From NCBI RefSeq assembly GCF_012933465.1, contig NZ_JABBND010000010.1, forward strand, positions 153,096 to 217,095: a DNA stretch of 64,000 bases. The letters run 5' to 3'. A model generated the notes under the pieces. The model was not told the origin of the DNA. It made no database searches and saw only the letters and a list, made by a program, of their open reading frames with translations. Origin of the DNA: Actinomycetospora sp. TBRC 11914 (GTDB lineage Bacteria > Actinomycetota > Actinomycetes > Mycobacteriales > Pseudonocardiaceae). This document shows, piece after piece, positions 57,140-64,000 of this stretch. A program made the translations under genes and the position numbers. Position 1 is the stretch's first letter. The number at the start of each line of letters is the position of its first letter.

Positions 57140-58477
57140 CAGGGAGAGCACGCCCGCCAACCGCGCATCCCGCACCAGGTGCACCGCCTCGACGTCGGGA
57201 CCCAGCCGCGCCAGCGCCTCCGCCGCCGTCTCCCCGGTGCCGACCCCCACCGGCGGCGTCGCCGGCACCGGCACCGGTTCCGAGGACACGCCGCGCAGGT
57301 CGGACATCGACAGCAGCGCCAGCACCTCCCCGGCCGCCGGCGGGAAGCGGTCCGACCGGCCGGCCAGCACCACCGGGAGCGCCGCCTGCCCGGACGCCTC
57401 GAGCGCCGCCCGCGCCTCGCCCACCGACGTCCCGGTCGGGACGCTCACCACCGGCGAGACGAGCGGGGCCAACGTGCCCGGCCGGTCGTCGTCGAGGAAG
57501 CCCTGCCGGCGCAGCCACGTCTCCGAGTGGTACTTCGAGAGGTACGCGCGCCCGGAGTCGGGGAGGATCGCGACGACGACGGCGTCCGGTCCCGCCTCGC
57601 GCGCGACCCGCAGGGCCGCGGCCGCCGCCGTCCCCGACGAGCCGCCCACGAGCAGGCCCTCGGTCCGGGCCAGTCCGCGCGCGGTGAGGATGGACTCCCG
57701 GTCGCCGATCGTCTCGATCCGGTCGACGACCTCGCGGCGGTAGACGTCGGGGAAGACGTCCTCGGCGGTCTCCGGGTGCAGATAGTGCCCCGCGGCCTCC
57801 ACCGCGAACGGCGATCCGTCCCCGCCGCCGTACCGGCTGGTCACCGGATCGGCGCCCACGATCTCGACCCGCCCGCCCGACACCTCGCGCAGGTAGGAGC
57901 CGGTCCCGGTGATCGTCCCGCCGGTCCCGATCGTCGACACGAGGTGGGTGATCCGCCCGCCGGTCGCCTCCCAGATCTCGGGGCCGGTGGTGCGGCGGTG
58001 GATCTCGGGGTTGGCGGGGTTGCCGTACTGGTCGGCGAGCCAGCCGCCGTCGGTCTCCTTCGCCAGCCGCGTCGCGTAGTTGATCACGTGGTCCGGGTGT
58101 TCCCGCGGCAGCGCCGAGGGTGTCAGCACCACCTCCGCGCCGTACGCGCGCAGCGCGTCGAGCTTCTCCACCGCGGTCTTGTCCGGCAGCACGAACAGTG
58201 ACCGGTAGCCCCGGGCCGCGGCGACCTGCGCGAGCCCGAGCCCGGTGTTGCCCGAGGTGCCCTCGACGACCGTGCCGCCCGGGCGCAGCGCCCCGGACTC
58301 CTCCGCGTCGAGCACCATCGCCAGCGCCGCGCGGTCCTTCACCGACCCGCCCGGGTTGAGGTACTCCAGCTTCGCGTGGACCTCGGCGGCCGGCGCGGCA
58401 CGGGCGAGCCGCACCAGCGGGGTGCCGCCGACCAGGCCGAGCAGGGACTCTGCGGACCGCCGATCCGGGGCGGTCAT
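57113..58477 (-). CDS. Cystathionine beta-synthase / O-acetylserine sulfhydrylase family with C-terminal CBS region
   Basis: A 454-aa PLP enzyme. The catalytic lysine is K47 in NPGGSVKDRAAL; the substrate loop EGTSGNTGLGLA (about 72-83) and the phosphate-binding GTGGTITGTG are present. About 120 C-terminal residues form a CBS-domain pair (VVSVPTGTSVGEARAALEAS; VLSLGALRAREH). The layout is that of actinobacterial cystathionine beta-synthase, but OAS sulfhydrylase activity cannot be excluded. Its ATG abuts the TAG of the LLM gene, so it is the last gene of a GNAT-LLM-LLM-Cbs operon and probably assimilates the released thiol or sulfide. Ends inside repeat copy D. Confidence 0.88.
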   Translation of the reverse strand: MTAPDRRSAESLLGLVGGTPLVRLARAAPAAEVHAKLEYLNPGGSVKDRAALAMVLDAEESGALRPGGTVVEGTSGNTGLGLAQVAAARGYRSLFVLPDKTAVEKLDALRAYGAEVVLTPSALPREHPDHVINYATRLAKETDGGWLADQYGNPANPEIHRRTTGPEIWEATGGRITHLVSTIGTGGTITGTGSYLREVSGGRVEIVGADPVTSRYGGGDGSPFAVEAAGHYLHPETAEDVFPDVYRREVVDRIETIGDRESILTARGLARTEGLLVGGSSGTAAAAALRVAREAGPDAVVVAILPDSGRAYLSKYHSETWLRRQGFLDDDRPGTLAPLVSPVVSVPTGTSVGEARAALEASGQAALPVVLAGRSDRFPPAAGEVLALLSMSDLRGVSSEPVPVPATPPVGVGTGETAAEALARLGPDVEAVHLVRDARLAGVLSLGALRAREH

Positions 58478-59857
58478 CTACGACTGCGCCAGCGCATCTG
58501 AACGCAACGGCGCGAGCCCGAGGTGCTCCCGCAGCGTCGTCCCCTCGTACTCGGTGCGGAACGAGCCCTTCTCCTGCAGCAGCGGCACCACCTGGTCCGC
58601 GAACGCGTCCATGCCGCCCGGCGTGATGTGCGGGACGAGCACGAAGCCGTCGGAGGCGTCCTCCTGCACGAACCGGTCGATCGTGTCCGCGACCCGCTGC
58701 GGGGTGCCGACGAAGGTGTGCCGCCCGTTCTTGCGGATCACCACCTCGCGCAGCGACAGCCCCTCCGCCTCGCCGAGCTCGCGCCACTCGTTCGCGGTCG
58801 CCACCGGGTCGCGGTACATCCGCACGCTCGCGCGGCCCTTGGAGATGTGGCCGCCCGAGTCGACGTCGTCCTCGGTCTTCGGGTCGAACGAGGGCACCGG
58901 CCCGTCGGGGTCGACGTCGGAGAGGTCGAGGTTCCACACCTGCTCGGCGAACGCGATCGCCGTCTGCGGGCCGACCTGCTGGTACTGCACCTGCCGGGCG
59001 TTCTCCGCGGCCTCGGACTCGGTGTCGCCGAGGACGAACGTCGCCGCCGGGAGAATCTTGAGGTCCTCGTGGCGGCGCCCGAACCGGGCCAGGCGGGCCT
59101 TCACGTCGGCGTAGAACTCCTGGCCTGCGGTGAACTCGGCGTGCCGGGTGAAGATCGCGTCGGCGCTGTGCGCGGCGAACTCACGGCCCTCCTCGGAGTC
59201 CCCGGCCTGGATGATCACCGGCCGGCCCTGGGGGCTGCGCGGCAGCGGGAAGCGCCCGGCGATGTCGAACTGGTCGGAGTGGATCTCGAAGGCGCCCTCG
59301 TCGGGGCGGCGCAGGAACTCTCCGGACGCCGGGTCGGCGACGATCCCGTCGGAGTCCCACGAGTCCCACAGCGCCTGCGCGGTCGAGAGCATCTCCTGCG
59401 CGCGCAGGTAGCGCTTGTCCTTGGGCAGGTAGCCGCCGCGGCGGAAGTTCTCGCCGGTGAACTCGTCCCAGCTGGTCACGACGTTCCAGGCCGCGCGCCC
59501 GGCCGAGAGGTGGTCGAGCGTGGCGAGCTTGCGGGCGACGTCGAGCGGCTCGTTGAACGTCGAGTTGACGGTGCCGGCGAGGCCGATCCGGTCGGTCACC
59601 GCGGCGAGCGCCATGAGGATGGAGACGTTGTCCGGGCGGCCCATGACGTCGAGGTCGTAGATCCTGCCGCCCTGCTCGCGGAGGCGCAGGCCCTCGGCCA
59701 GGAACAGGAAGTCGAACTTGGCGCGCTCGGCGGTCTGCGCGAAGTGGCGGAACGAGGAGAACGCGATGTGGCTGCCCGACGCCGGGTCGCCCCAGACCGT
59801 CGTGTTGTTCACGCCGGGGAAGTGCGCGGCGAGGTGGATCCGTTTACGGGGCTTCAT
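58478..59857 (-). CDS. NtaA/SnaA/DszA-family FMN-dependent monooxygenase (module 2, enzyme A)
   Basis: A 459-aa luciferase-like monooxygenase, paralogue of the enzyme at 26277-27668. Shared landmarks: HFPGVNNTTVWGDPASGSHI, FDFLFLAEGLRLR, NSTFNEPLDVARKLATLDHL, AGRAAWNVVTSW, SPQGRPVIIQAGDSEEGREF. Related Bacillus enzymes (YtnJ/CmoJ type) open N-acetylated S-alkylcysteines. It is encoded after an enzyme B paralogue and a GNAT, and before a cysteine-synthesis enzyme, a context that fits thiol release from S-substituted cysteines. Confidence 0.86.
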   Translation of the reverse strand: MKPRKRIHLAAHFPGVNNTTVWGDPASGSHIAFSSFRHFAQTAERAKFDFLFLAEGLRLREQGGRIYDLDVMGRPDNVSILMALAAVTDRIGLAGTVNSTFNEPLDVARKLATLDHLSAGRAAWNVVTSWDEFTGENFRRGGYLPKDKRYLRAQEMLSTAQALWDSWDSDGIVADPASGEFLRRPDEGAFEIHSDQFDIAGRFPLPRSPQGRPVIIQAGDSEEGREFAAHSADAIFTRHAEFTAGQEFYADVKARLARFGRRHEDLKILPAATFVLGDTESEAAENARQVQYQQVGPQTAIAFAEQVWNLDLSDVDPDGPVPSFDPKTEDDVDSGGHISKGRASVRMYRDPVATANEWRELGEAEGLSLREVVIRKNGRHTFVGTPQRVADTIDRFVQEDASDGFVLVPHITPGGMDAFADQVVPLLQEKGSFRTEYEGTTLREHLGLAPLRSDALAQS

Positions 59858-59872
59858 GGGAGAGCCCTCCTC

Positions 59873-61060
59873 TCACGCGTGCGCGTAGCGGTCGGCGGGG
59901 CGGGGGAGTCCGAGCAGGTCGCGCAGCGACCCGGGCTCGCCCCAGGCGCCGCGGGTCAGCCCGCGGCGGGCGAGCTCGGGCGCGAGCTCCCGGGTGATGC
60001 GGGGCAGGTCGTTGGTGGCGACCGCGGGGCGCAGGCGGGCGCCGGTGAGGCCGGCCGCGGCCCACGACTCGAGGGTGTCCGCGACGTCGGTGACCGAGCC
60101 GGCGAGCACGGCGGCGTCGCTGCGCAGCGGGGCGACGGCGTCGAGCCGCGAGAGCTGGGCGCGGGCCCCCGCGGCATCGTCGTCGAGCAGGACGAGCAGG
60201 TCCCCGACGACGACGAGCGGCTCACCGGTGCGCCCGACCTCGCGCTCCGCGGCGCGCGCCGCGGCCAGCGTCGTCGCCGCGTCGCCGGTGGGGCCGTCGC
60301 GACCGGTGCCGTCCGGCGTCGTGAACACGACGTCGGCCGCCCGCGCGGCGAGGCGGTAGGCGGTGTCGACGTGGGCGAGCGCGGTGACGACCGGCTGGCC
60401 CTGCGGCGGGCGCGGGGTGATCGAGGGGCCCCGGACGGCGAAGTGCGTCCCGACGAAGTCGATGTAGTGGAGCTTGTCGCGGTCGACGAACCGGCCGGTC
60501 GCGACGTCGCGGATCTCCGCGTCGTCCTCCCAGGAGTCCCAGAGCCGCCGCTGCACCTCGACGTGGTCGGCGGCCTCGTCGAACAGCGCGTCGCGGCTCT
60601 CGGTGCCGGGCTGCCGGCGCCCGAACAGCGCGTACTCCGCGTCGCCCGTCGACACCTTGATCCGCTCGCCCGCCCGCCCGGAGGTGACCCAGTCCAGCGT
60701 CGCGATCTGGGTGGACACGTGGAACGGCTCGGTGTGGGTGGCGACGACCGTCGGGACGATCCCCACGTGCTCGGTCGTCGGGCCGACCCGCTGAGCGATC
60801 AGCGTGGCGTCGAGGCGGCCCTGCGCGCGGTCGGAGCGGCCCTCGTCGCCGGGGACGCGGGCCGCGGTGAAGCCGTCCTCGATCGTCACGAACGTCGCCA
60901 GGCCGTTCTCGGCCTCGCGGACCTGCTCGACCCAGAAGTCGGCACCGAACTGGTCGGCGGGACGCGCGCCGGGCTCCCGCCACGACGCGGGGTGCCAGCC
61001 GGTCCCGTCGAGGGCGATCGCCAGGTGGAAGGGCGCCATCGCAGGAAGCGGAGGTGTCAT
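59873..61060 (-). CDS. LLM-class flavin-dependent oxidoreductase (module 2, enzyme B)
   Basis: A 395-aa luciferase-like protein, paralogue of the enzyme at 27665-28882 ([74 protein letters not shown]). ATG overlaps the GNAT stop (ATGA). The constant pairing with enzyme A in two separate operons suggests that A and B work on the same compound or one after the other. Confidence 0.84.
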   Translation of the reverse strand: MTPPLPAMAPFHLAIALDGTGWHPASWREPGARPADQFGADFWVEQVREAENGLATFVTIEDGFTAARVPGDEGRSDRAQGRLDATLIAQRVGPTTEHVGIVPTVVATHTEPFHVSTQIATLDWVTSGRAGERIKVSTGDAEYALFGRRQPGTESRDALFDEAADHVEVQRRLWDSWEDDAEIRDVATGRFVDRDKLHYIDFVGTHFAVRGPSITPRPPQGQPVVTALAHVDTAYRLAARAADVVFTTPDGTGRDGPTGDAATTLAAARAAEREVGRTGEPLVVVGDLLVLLDDDAAGARAQLSRLDAVAPLRSDAAVLAGSVTDVADTLESWAAAGLTGARLRPAVATNDLPRITRELAPELARRGLTRGAWGEPGSLRDLLGLPRPADRYAHA

Positions 61061-61788
61061 GCGGAGGTCTCCTCGGTGAGGGCCGGTTCGACGACGTGGG
61101 ACGGCGCGCGGACCGCGACGAAGGCCGGCTCGGCCCGCAGGACGAAACCGAGCTCCTCGTAGAGCCGGATCGCGGTCGTGTTGGTGGCGGAGGCGTGCAG
61201 GAACGGGAGCTCGCCGCGGGACCGGATACCCGCGGCGACGGCCAGCACCAACCTCGTCGCGAGGCCGCGGCCGCGGGCGGCCGCGTCGGTGCAGACCGCG
61301 CTGATCTCGGTGCCGCCGGGCACGCGGAGCCGCTCGCCGGCCATCGCGACGAGCCCGGCGAGGTCGTCGTGGACGCCGAGGTAGGTGCCCAGCTCGTGGG
61401 TGCGGCGGGCGAACGGGCCGGGCTGCGTGCGCCCGACGAGCGCGAGCATCGCGTCGACGTCGGGGGCGCCGAGGACGTCGAGGTCGGGATCCGCCGGGGT
61501 GGGCACGTCGTCGCCGAGCACCATCTGGACCCCCGGCAGGTCGCGGGCGATCTCCCAGTCCGGCGGCACGTCGAGCGGTGCGGGGGAGCGCACGACGACG
61601 ACCCCGCCGGCCCCGGCGAGCGCGACGGCGTCGGCCCACTCGGCCTCGTCGCGAGGCGGGGCGAGGAACGGCGCGACGTCCGGGTGGTAGCGCACGGCAC
61701 GTCCGTGGCGGACGGCGAGGTGCGCGTGGGGACCGTCGAGCGCGGCCCGGACGGGCTCGTCGAGTGCGGTGGCGCTGGGTGCGTTCAC
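61057..61788 (-). CDS. GNAT family N-acetyltransferase (C-terminal GNAT domain)
   Basis: A 243-aa protein with a variable N-terminal half and a C-terminal GNAT domain ([20 protein letters not shown] with the acetyl-CoA loop, and [20 protein letters not shown]). GTG after GGGAGGACCCCGG. First gene of the operon with enzyme B, enzyme A and Cbs. By analogy with SnaB of Bacillus it may acetylate an S-substituted cysteine before oxygenation; this is inference from context. Confidence 0.8.
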   Translation of the reverse strand: MNAPSATALDEPVRAALDGPHAHLAVRHGRAVRYHPDVAPFLAPPRDEAEWADAVALAGAGGVVVVRSPAPLDVPPDWEIARDLPGVQMVLGDDVPTPADPDLDVLGAPDVDAMLALVGRTQPGPFARRTHELGTYLGVHDDLAGLVAMAGERLRVPGGTEISAVCTDAAARGRGLATRLVLAVAAGIRSRGELPFLHASATNTTAIRLYEELGFVLRAEPAFVAVRAPSHVVEPALTEETSA

Positions 61789-61831
61789 CCGGGGTCCTCC
61801 CTGTCGGTACGTGGACGACGGGAGAGGCGGC

Positions 61832-61900
61832 CTACAGCCCCGAGGGCGCGCCGCGACCGTCGAGCCAGCGGCGCGCGACGAGTACCAGGGCCGGGATCAC
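61832..61900 (-). CDS. Short ORF resembling a leader peptide but without Cys
   Basis: A 22-codon ORF (GTG after GGTGGAGGG) with [15 protein letters not shown]. The RRWLDxR segment is like the leader core (RRHVDLxR; VWLDLLR in copy 8), but there is no Cys and the stop is TAG. It lies 43 bp before the GNAT-LLM-LLM-Cbs operon, the place where a leader would be expected, back to back with copy 10. Either a degenerate leader or coincidence. Confidence 0.35.
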   Translation of the reverse strand: MIPALVLVARRWLDGRGAPSGL

Positions 61901-61969
61901 CCCTCCACCGTAACCACGCGGTGTGCTCCGCGCCCGTGTCCGCGAGGTGTGGCCGTGGCCGCACCAGCG

Positions 61970-62000
61970 CTTGCCCGGGGGCGCCCCTTCGGGGTAGGCA
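61970..62000 (+). promoter_or_regulatory. Candidate promoter for leader 10 and the MsnO8-like gene
   Basis: TTGCCC (61970-61975), 19-bp spacer, TAGGCA (61995-62000). The leader ATG at 62033 follows with GGAGG in between. Confidence 0.4.
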
Positions 62001-62032
62001 CGGAGTGACGGCCGGGCGAGCGGAGGTGGCGG

Positions 62033-62293
62033 ATGCGCGCGGGCTTCCTCGGCACCCACCGCCGGCACGTCGACCTGGTGCGCACGGCGAGCGCGGTCTG
62101 TTCGGGAGCACCCCGTCCCGACCGTTCGCCCCCGGAGGCCCCGCCGTGCCCGCCGTCCCGCTGTCCGTCCTCGACCTCGCGCCCGTCCCGCCCGGCGGCA
62201 CGGCCGCCGACGCGCTGCGCCACACCCTCGAGCTGGCCCGCGCCGCCGAGGCGGCGGGCTACCGCCGCTACTGGGTCGCCGAGCACCACCTGA
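62033..62293 (+). CDS. Leader-peptide ORF without the usual stop (copy 10), overlapping the next gene
   Basis: ATG after GGAGG, then [20 protein letters not shown]: a clear family member, with the Cys as TGT. Unlike all other copies there is no stop shortly after the Cys. The frame runs on to 62293, overlapping the first 148 bases of the LLM gene (62146) in another frame. The part after about residue 25 has the look of frame noise (Pro/Ser/Arg-rich). It may be a stop-lost leader, or ribosomes may read into the next gene as part of the control. Confidence 0.55.
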   Translation: MRAGFLGTHRRHVDLVRTASAVCSGAPRPDRSPPEAPPCPPSRCPSSTSRPSRPAARPPTRCATPSSWPAPPRRRATAATGSPSTT

Positions 62294-63273
62294 CCCCCGG
62301 GGTCGCCTCGTCGTCGACCCCGGTGCTCGTCGGTCTCGTCGCGAGCGCGACCAGCACGATCCGCGTCGGCTCCGGTGCGGTGCAGATGCCGATGACGCCG
62401 CCGCTGCAGATCGCCGAGCAGTTCGGCACGGTCGCGGCCGTCTTCCCAGACCGGGTCGACCTGGGGCTCGGCCGCTTCGACATCCACAAGATCCTCGCGA
62501 TGCTCCGGGCGCGCTCGGCGCCACCGGCCGACGCGCCGCCCCCGCCGCCGTCGCGCCACGTCGACGGCCTGCTCATCCCCGCCCCGGGGCGGGTGCCGGG
62601 CGCGGACTTCTCCGGGTTCGGCACCCTCGCCGAGCGCATGGGCGTCAGCGGCGACGCCCCGGACCACGCCGCCCAGGTCCGCGAGATCGTCTCCTATCTC
62701 GAGGGCACGGCGACCCGCGCCGACGGCACCCCGATCCACGCGATGCCCGCCGAGGGCGCCGACCTCCAGGTGTGGCTGCTCGGCTCGAGTCCCGGCGTCA
62801 GCGCGCAGACCGCGGGCGCGCTCGGGCTGCCGTTCGCGGTCAACTACCACACGCTCCCGACGACGGTGCTGGAGACGGTGGCGGCCTACCGCGCGGCCTT
62901 CGTGCCGTCCCCCGGTCTGGACCGCCCGCACGTCATGGTGTCGGCCGACGTCGTCGTCGCCCCCACCGACGACGCGGCCCGGGAGCTCGCCGCCCCGTAC
63001 GGCCAGTGGGTGCTCGACATCCGCACCGGCCGCGGTGCGCAGCCCTACGTCACCCCGGAGCAGGCGCGGGCGCGGGCGTGGACCGACGCCGAGCGGGCGG
63101 GGGTGGCCGACCGGGTCGACACCCAGTTCGTCGGGTCGCCGACCACGGTGCGCGACGACCTGGAGATCCTGGTCAAGGCCACCGGCGCCGACGAGCTGCT
63201 GGTTACCACCATCACGACCGATCCCGCCGACCGGGTCCGCAGCCACGAGCTGCTCGCCCAGGCCTGGGGCTGA
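62146..63273 (+). CDS. MsnO8-family LLM flavin-dependent oxidoreductase
   Basis: A 375-aa luciferase-like protein ([26 protein letters not shown] start, [81 protein letters not shown]). The group includes Bacillus YtmO/CmoO, which acts with YtnJ/CmoJ in use of S-modified cysteines. GTG after CGGAGG. It is divergent from the GNAT-LLM-LLM-Cbs operon, which fits a shared pathway. Confidence 0.85.
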   Translation: MPAVPLSVLDLAPVPPGGTAADALRHTLELARAAEAAGYRRYWVAEHHLTPGVASSSTPVLVGLVASATSTIRVGSGAVQMPMTPPLQIAEQFGTVAAVFPDRVDLGLGRFDIHKILAMLRARSAPPADAPPPPPSRHVDGLLIPAPGRVPGADFSGFGTLAERMGVSGDAPDHAAQVREIVSYLEGTATRADGTPIHAMPAEGADLQVWLLGSSPGVSAQTAGALGLPFAVNYHTLPTTVLETVAAYRAAFVPSPGLDRPHVMVSADVVVAPTDDAARELAAPYGQWVLDIRTGRGAQPYVTPEQARARAWTDAERAGVADRVDTQFVGSPTTVRDDLEILVKATGADELLVTTITTDPADRVRSHELLAQAWG

Positions 63274-63279
63274 GACGCG

Positions 63280-63313
63280 GACGGCGCCGCCCCCGGCCGG
63301 GGACGGCGCCGTC
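63280..63313. terminator. Bidirectional terminator between LLM and msrA
   Basis: 9-bp stem GACGGCGCC/GGCGCCGTC with a 16-nt GC-rich loop between two convergent genes. Confidence 0.7.
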
Positions 63314-63335
63314 GTGTGCGTGCTGCGGCGGTGGG

Positions 63336-63866
63336 TCAGGCGTTCTGCGTGGCCCGCTTCGGCAGCACCCATCCCGGACGCGGGAAGTGGCAGGTGTAGC
63401 CGTAGGGGATCCGCTGCAGATAGTCCTGGTGCTCCGGCTCGGCCTCCCAGAAGTCGCCGGCCGGCTCCACCTCGGTGACGACCTTGCCCGGCCACAGGCC
63501 GGAGGCGTCGACGTCGGCGATCGTGTTGAGGGCGACGCGACGCTGCTCGTCGGAGGTGTAGTAGATCGCCGAGCGGTAGCTGCGGCCGACGTCGTTGCCC
63601 TGGCGGTTCTTCGTCGACGGGTCGTGGATCTGGAAGAAGAACTCCAGGATGTCGCGGAAGGAGATCGTCGACGGGTCGAAGACGACCTCGACCGCCTCGG
63701 CGTGGTCGCCGTGGTTGCGGTAGGTCGCGTTGGGGGTGTCCCCGCCGCTGTAGCCGACGCGGGTCGAGATCACGCCCGGCTTGTGGCGCAGCAGCTCCTG
63801 GGCGCCCCAGAAGCAGCCGCCGGCGAGGATCGCCGTCTCAGCCTGAACGGCGTTGTTGGGAGCCAT
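63336..63866 (-). CDS. msrA: Peptide-methionine (S)-S-oxide reductase
   Basis: A 176-aa MsrA. Active-site motif GGCFWG (Cys18), [38 protein letters not shown], and a C-terminal part with [15 protein letters not shown]. It repairs oxidised methionine with thioredoxin. The typical resolving Cys is probably the one in [14 protein letters not shown] after GAAGGAGGACC. It fits the sulfur/redox theme; repeat copy E lies 68 bp upstream. Confidence 0.93.
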   Translation of the reverse strand: MAPNNAVQAETAILAGGCFWGAQELLRHKPGVISTRVGYSGGDTPNATYRNHGDHAEAVEVVFDPSTISFRDILEFFFQIHDPSTKNRQGNDVGRSYRSAIYYTSDEQRRVALNTIADVDASGLWPGKVVTEVEPAGDFWEAEPEHQDYLQRIPYGYTCHFPRPGWVLPKRATQNA

Positions 63867-63934
63867 GTGTTGGTCCTCCTTCGGTGCTGGGCGGACGTCC
63901 TGTGCAACGCCGGCGGGTCCCGAGACGTTCCTGA

Positions 63935-64000
63935 GGTGCGCTGCGCGCTCGTGAGCAGAAAGTGTCGGTATAGCGACACTTTCTGCTCACGAGCCGAAGG
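63935..64000. repeat. 72-bp structured palindromic repeat, copy E (cut by window end)
   Basis: Core 63951-63990 (GTGAGCAGAAAGTGTCGGTA on the left; 17-bp perfect arms). Left mini-hairpin GCGC-tgc-GCGC, right arm GAGCCGAAGG, which would pair as GCC-gaa-GGC if the next base is C. The two outer arms no longer pair with each other, but each can still fold alone. Confidence 0.82.

Noticed and set aside
63770..63979. Minus-strand ORF beginning in repeat copy E (MSLYRHFLL...), with similar frames reading through other copies
   Set aside because: It is a by-product of the palindrome and overlaps msrA in another frame; similar peptides appear only because the repeat is the same.
45088..63990. Palindromic repeats as a CRISPR array
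   Set aside because: Copies are kilobases apart, have no regular spacers, and no cas genes are present.
1..64000. tRNA, rRNA or complete insertion sequence
   Set aside because: I saw no cloverleaf with a conserved TTCGANNC arm, no rRNA sequence and no transposase gene in the window; this was by eye and not by a covariance search.

Overview
The window is very GC-rich, with GTG starts, ATGA/GTGA gene overlaps, an mce cluster and a DUF222 HNH endonuclease. This points to a mycolata or Pseudonocardiales-type actinobacterium; the species cannot be named from the window alone.

Layout. (1) 2-11541: an mce operon of six MCE proteins (the first cut by the window edge), an RND/MMPL exporter and a membrane-anchored parvulin-type protein, followed closely by a persulfide dioxygenase-rhodanese gene (11559-12911). 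(2) 13077-16710: leader peptide, polar amino acid (probably cystine-type) ABC transporter and a GNAT. (3) 16761-18047: HNH endonuclease with a LexA-type box on its start codon. (4) 18233-19689: leader, dodecin, sfnG-like monooxygenase. (5) 19761-29052, minus strand: a long operon with leader, two LLM flavin monooxygenases, a dipeptide/nickel-type ABC transporter and an FAD oxidoreductase. (6) 29174-41804: hydrolase/HxlR pair, LysR regulator, two DszC-like oxygenases, a third NtaA/DszA-like monooxygenase, dienelactone hydrolase, OsmC, FMO, nitroreductase and unknown genes, many preceded by a leader peptide. (7) 41868-53329: general genes (APC and MFS transporters, CBS protein, QueA-like, ThiM, SDR, NmrA/TetR pair, AraC-type regulator). 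(8) 53394-56859: two tandem DUF6777-like membrane proteins, one frameshifted. (9) 57113-63866: cystathionine beta-synthase/cysteine synthase, a second copy of the two-LLM module with a GNAT, an MsnO8-type LLM and MsrA.

The common theme is acquisition of sulfur from organic compounds: oxygenases that release sulfite or thiols, uptake systems, persulfide handling and cysteine synthesis. Its most striking aspect is regulatory. About ten short ORFs carry a conserved core like RRHVDLCR followed by a cysteine just before the stop. Each lies upstream of a different transcription unit. The final Cys codon is TGT in every copy, although TGC is expected in such GC-rich DNA, and several copies are followed by strong hairpins. 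They look like cis-acting cysteine/sulfur-responsive leader peptides that define a regulon within the window.

A second signal is a 72-bp repeat (five copies at 45088, 46915, 50961, 57068 and 63935). It has a 40-bp palindromic core flanked by small hairpins whose sequence changes but whose pairing is kept. In four copies it supplies the stop codon of an adjacent gene.
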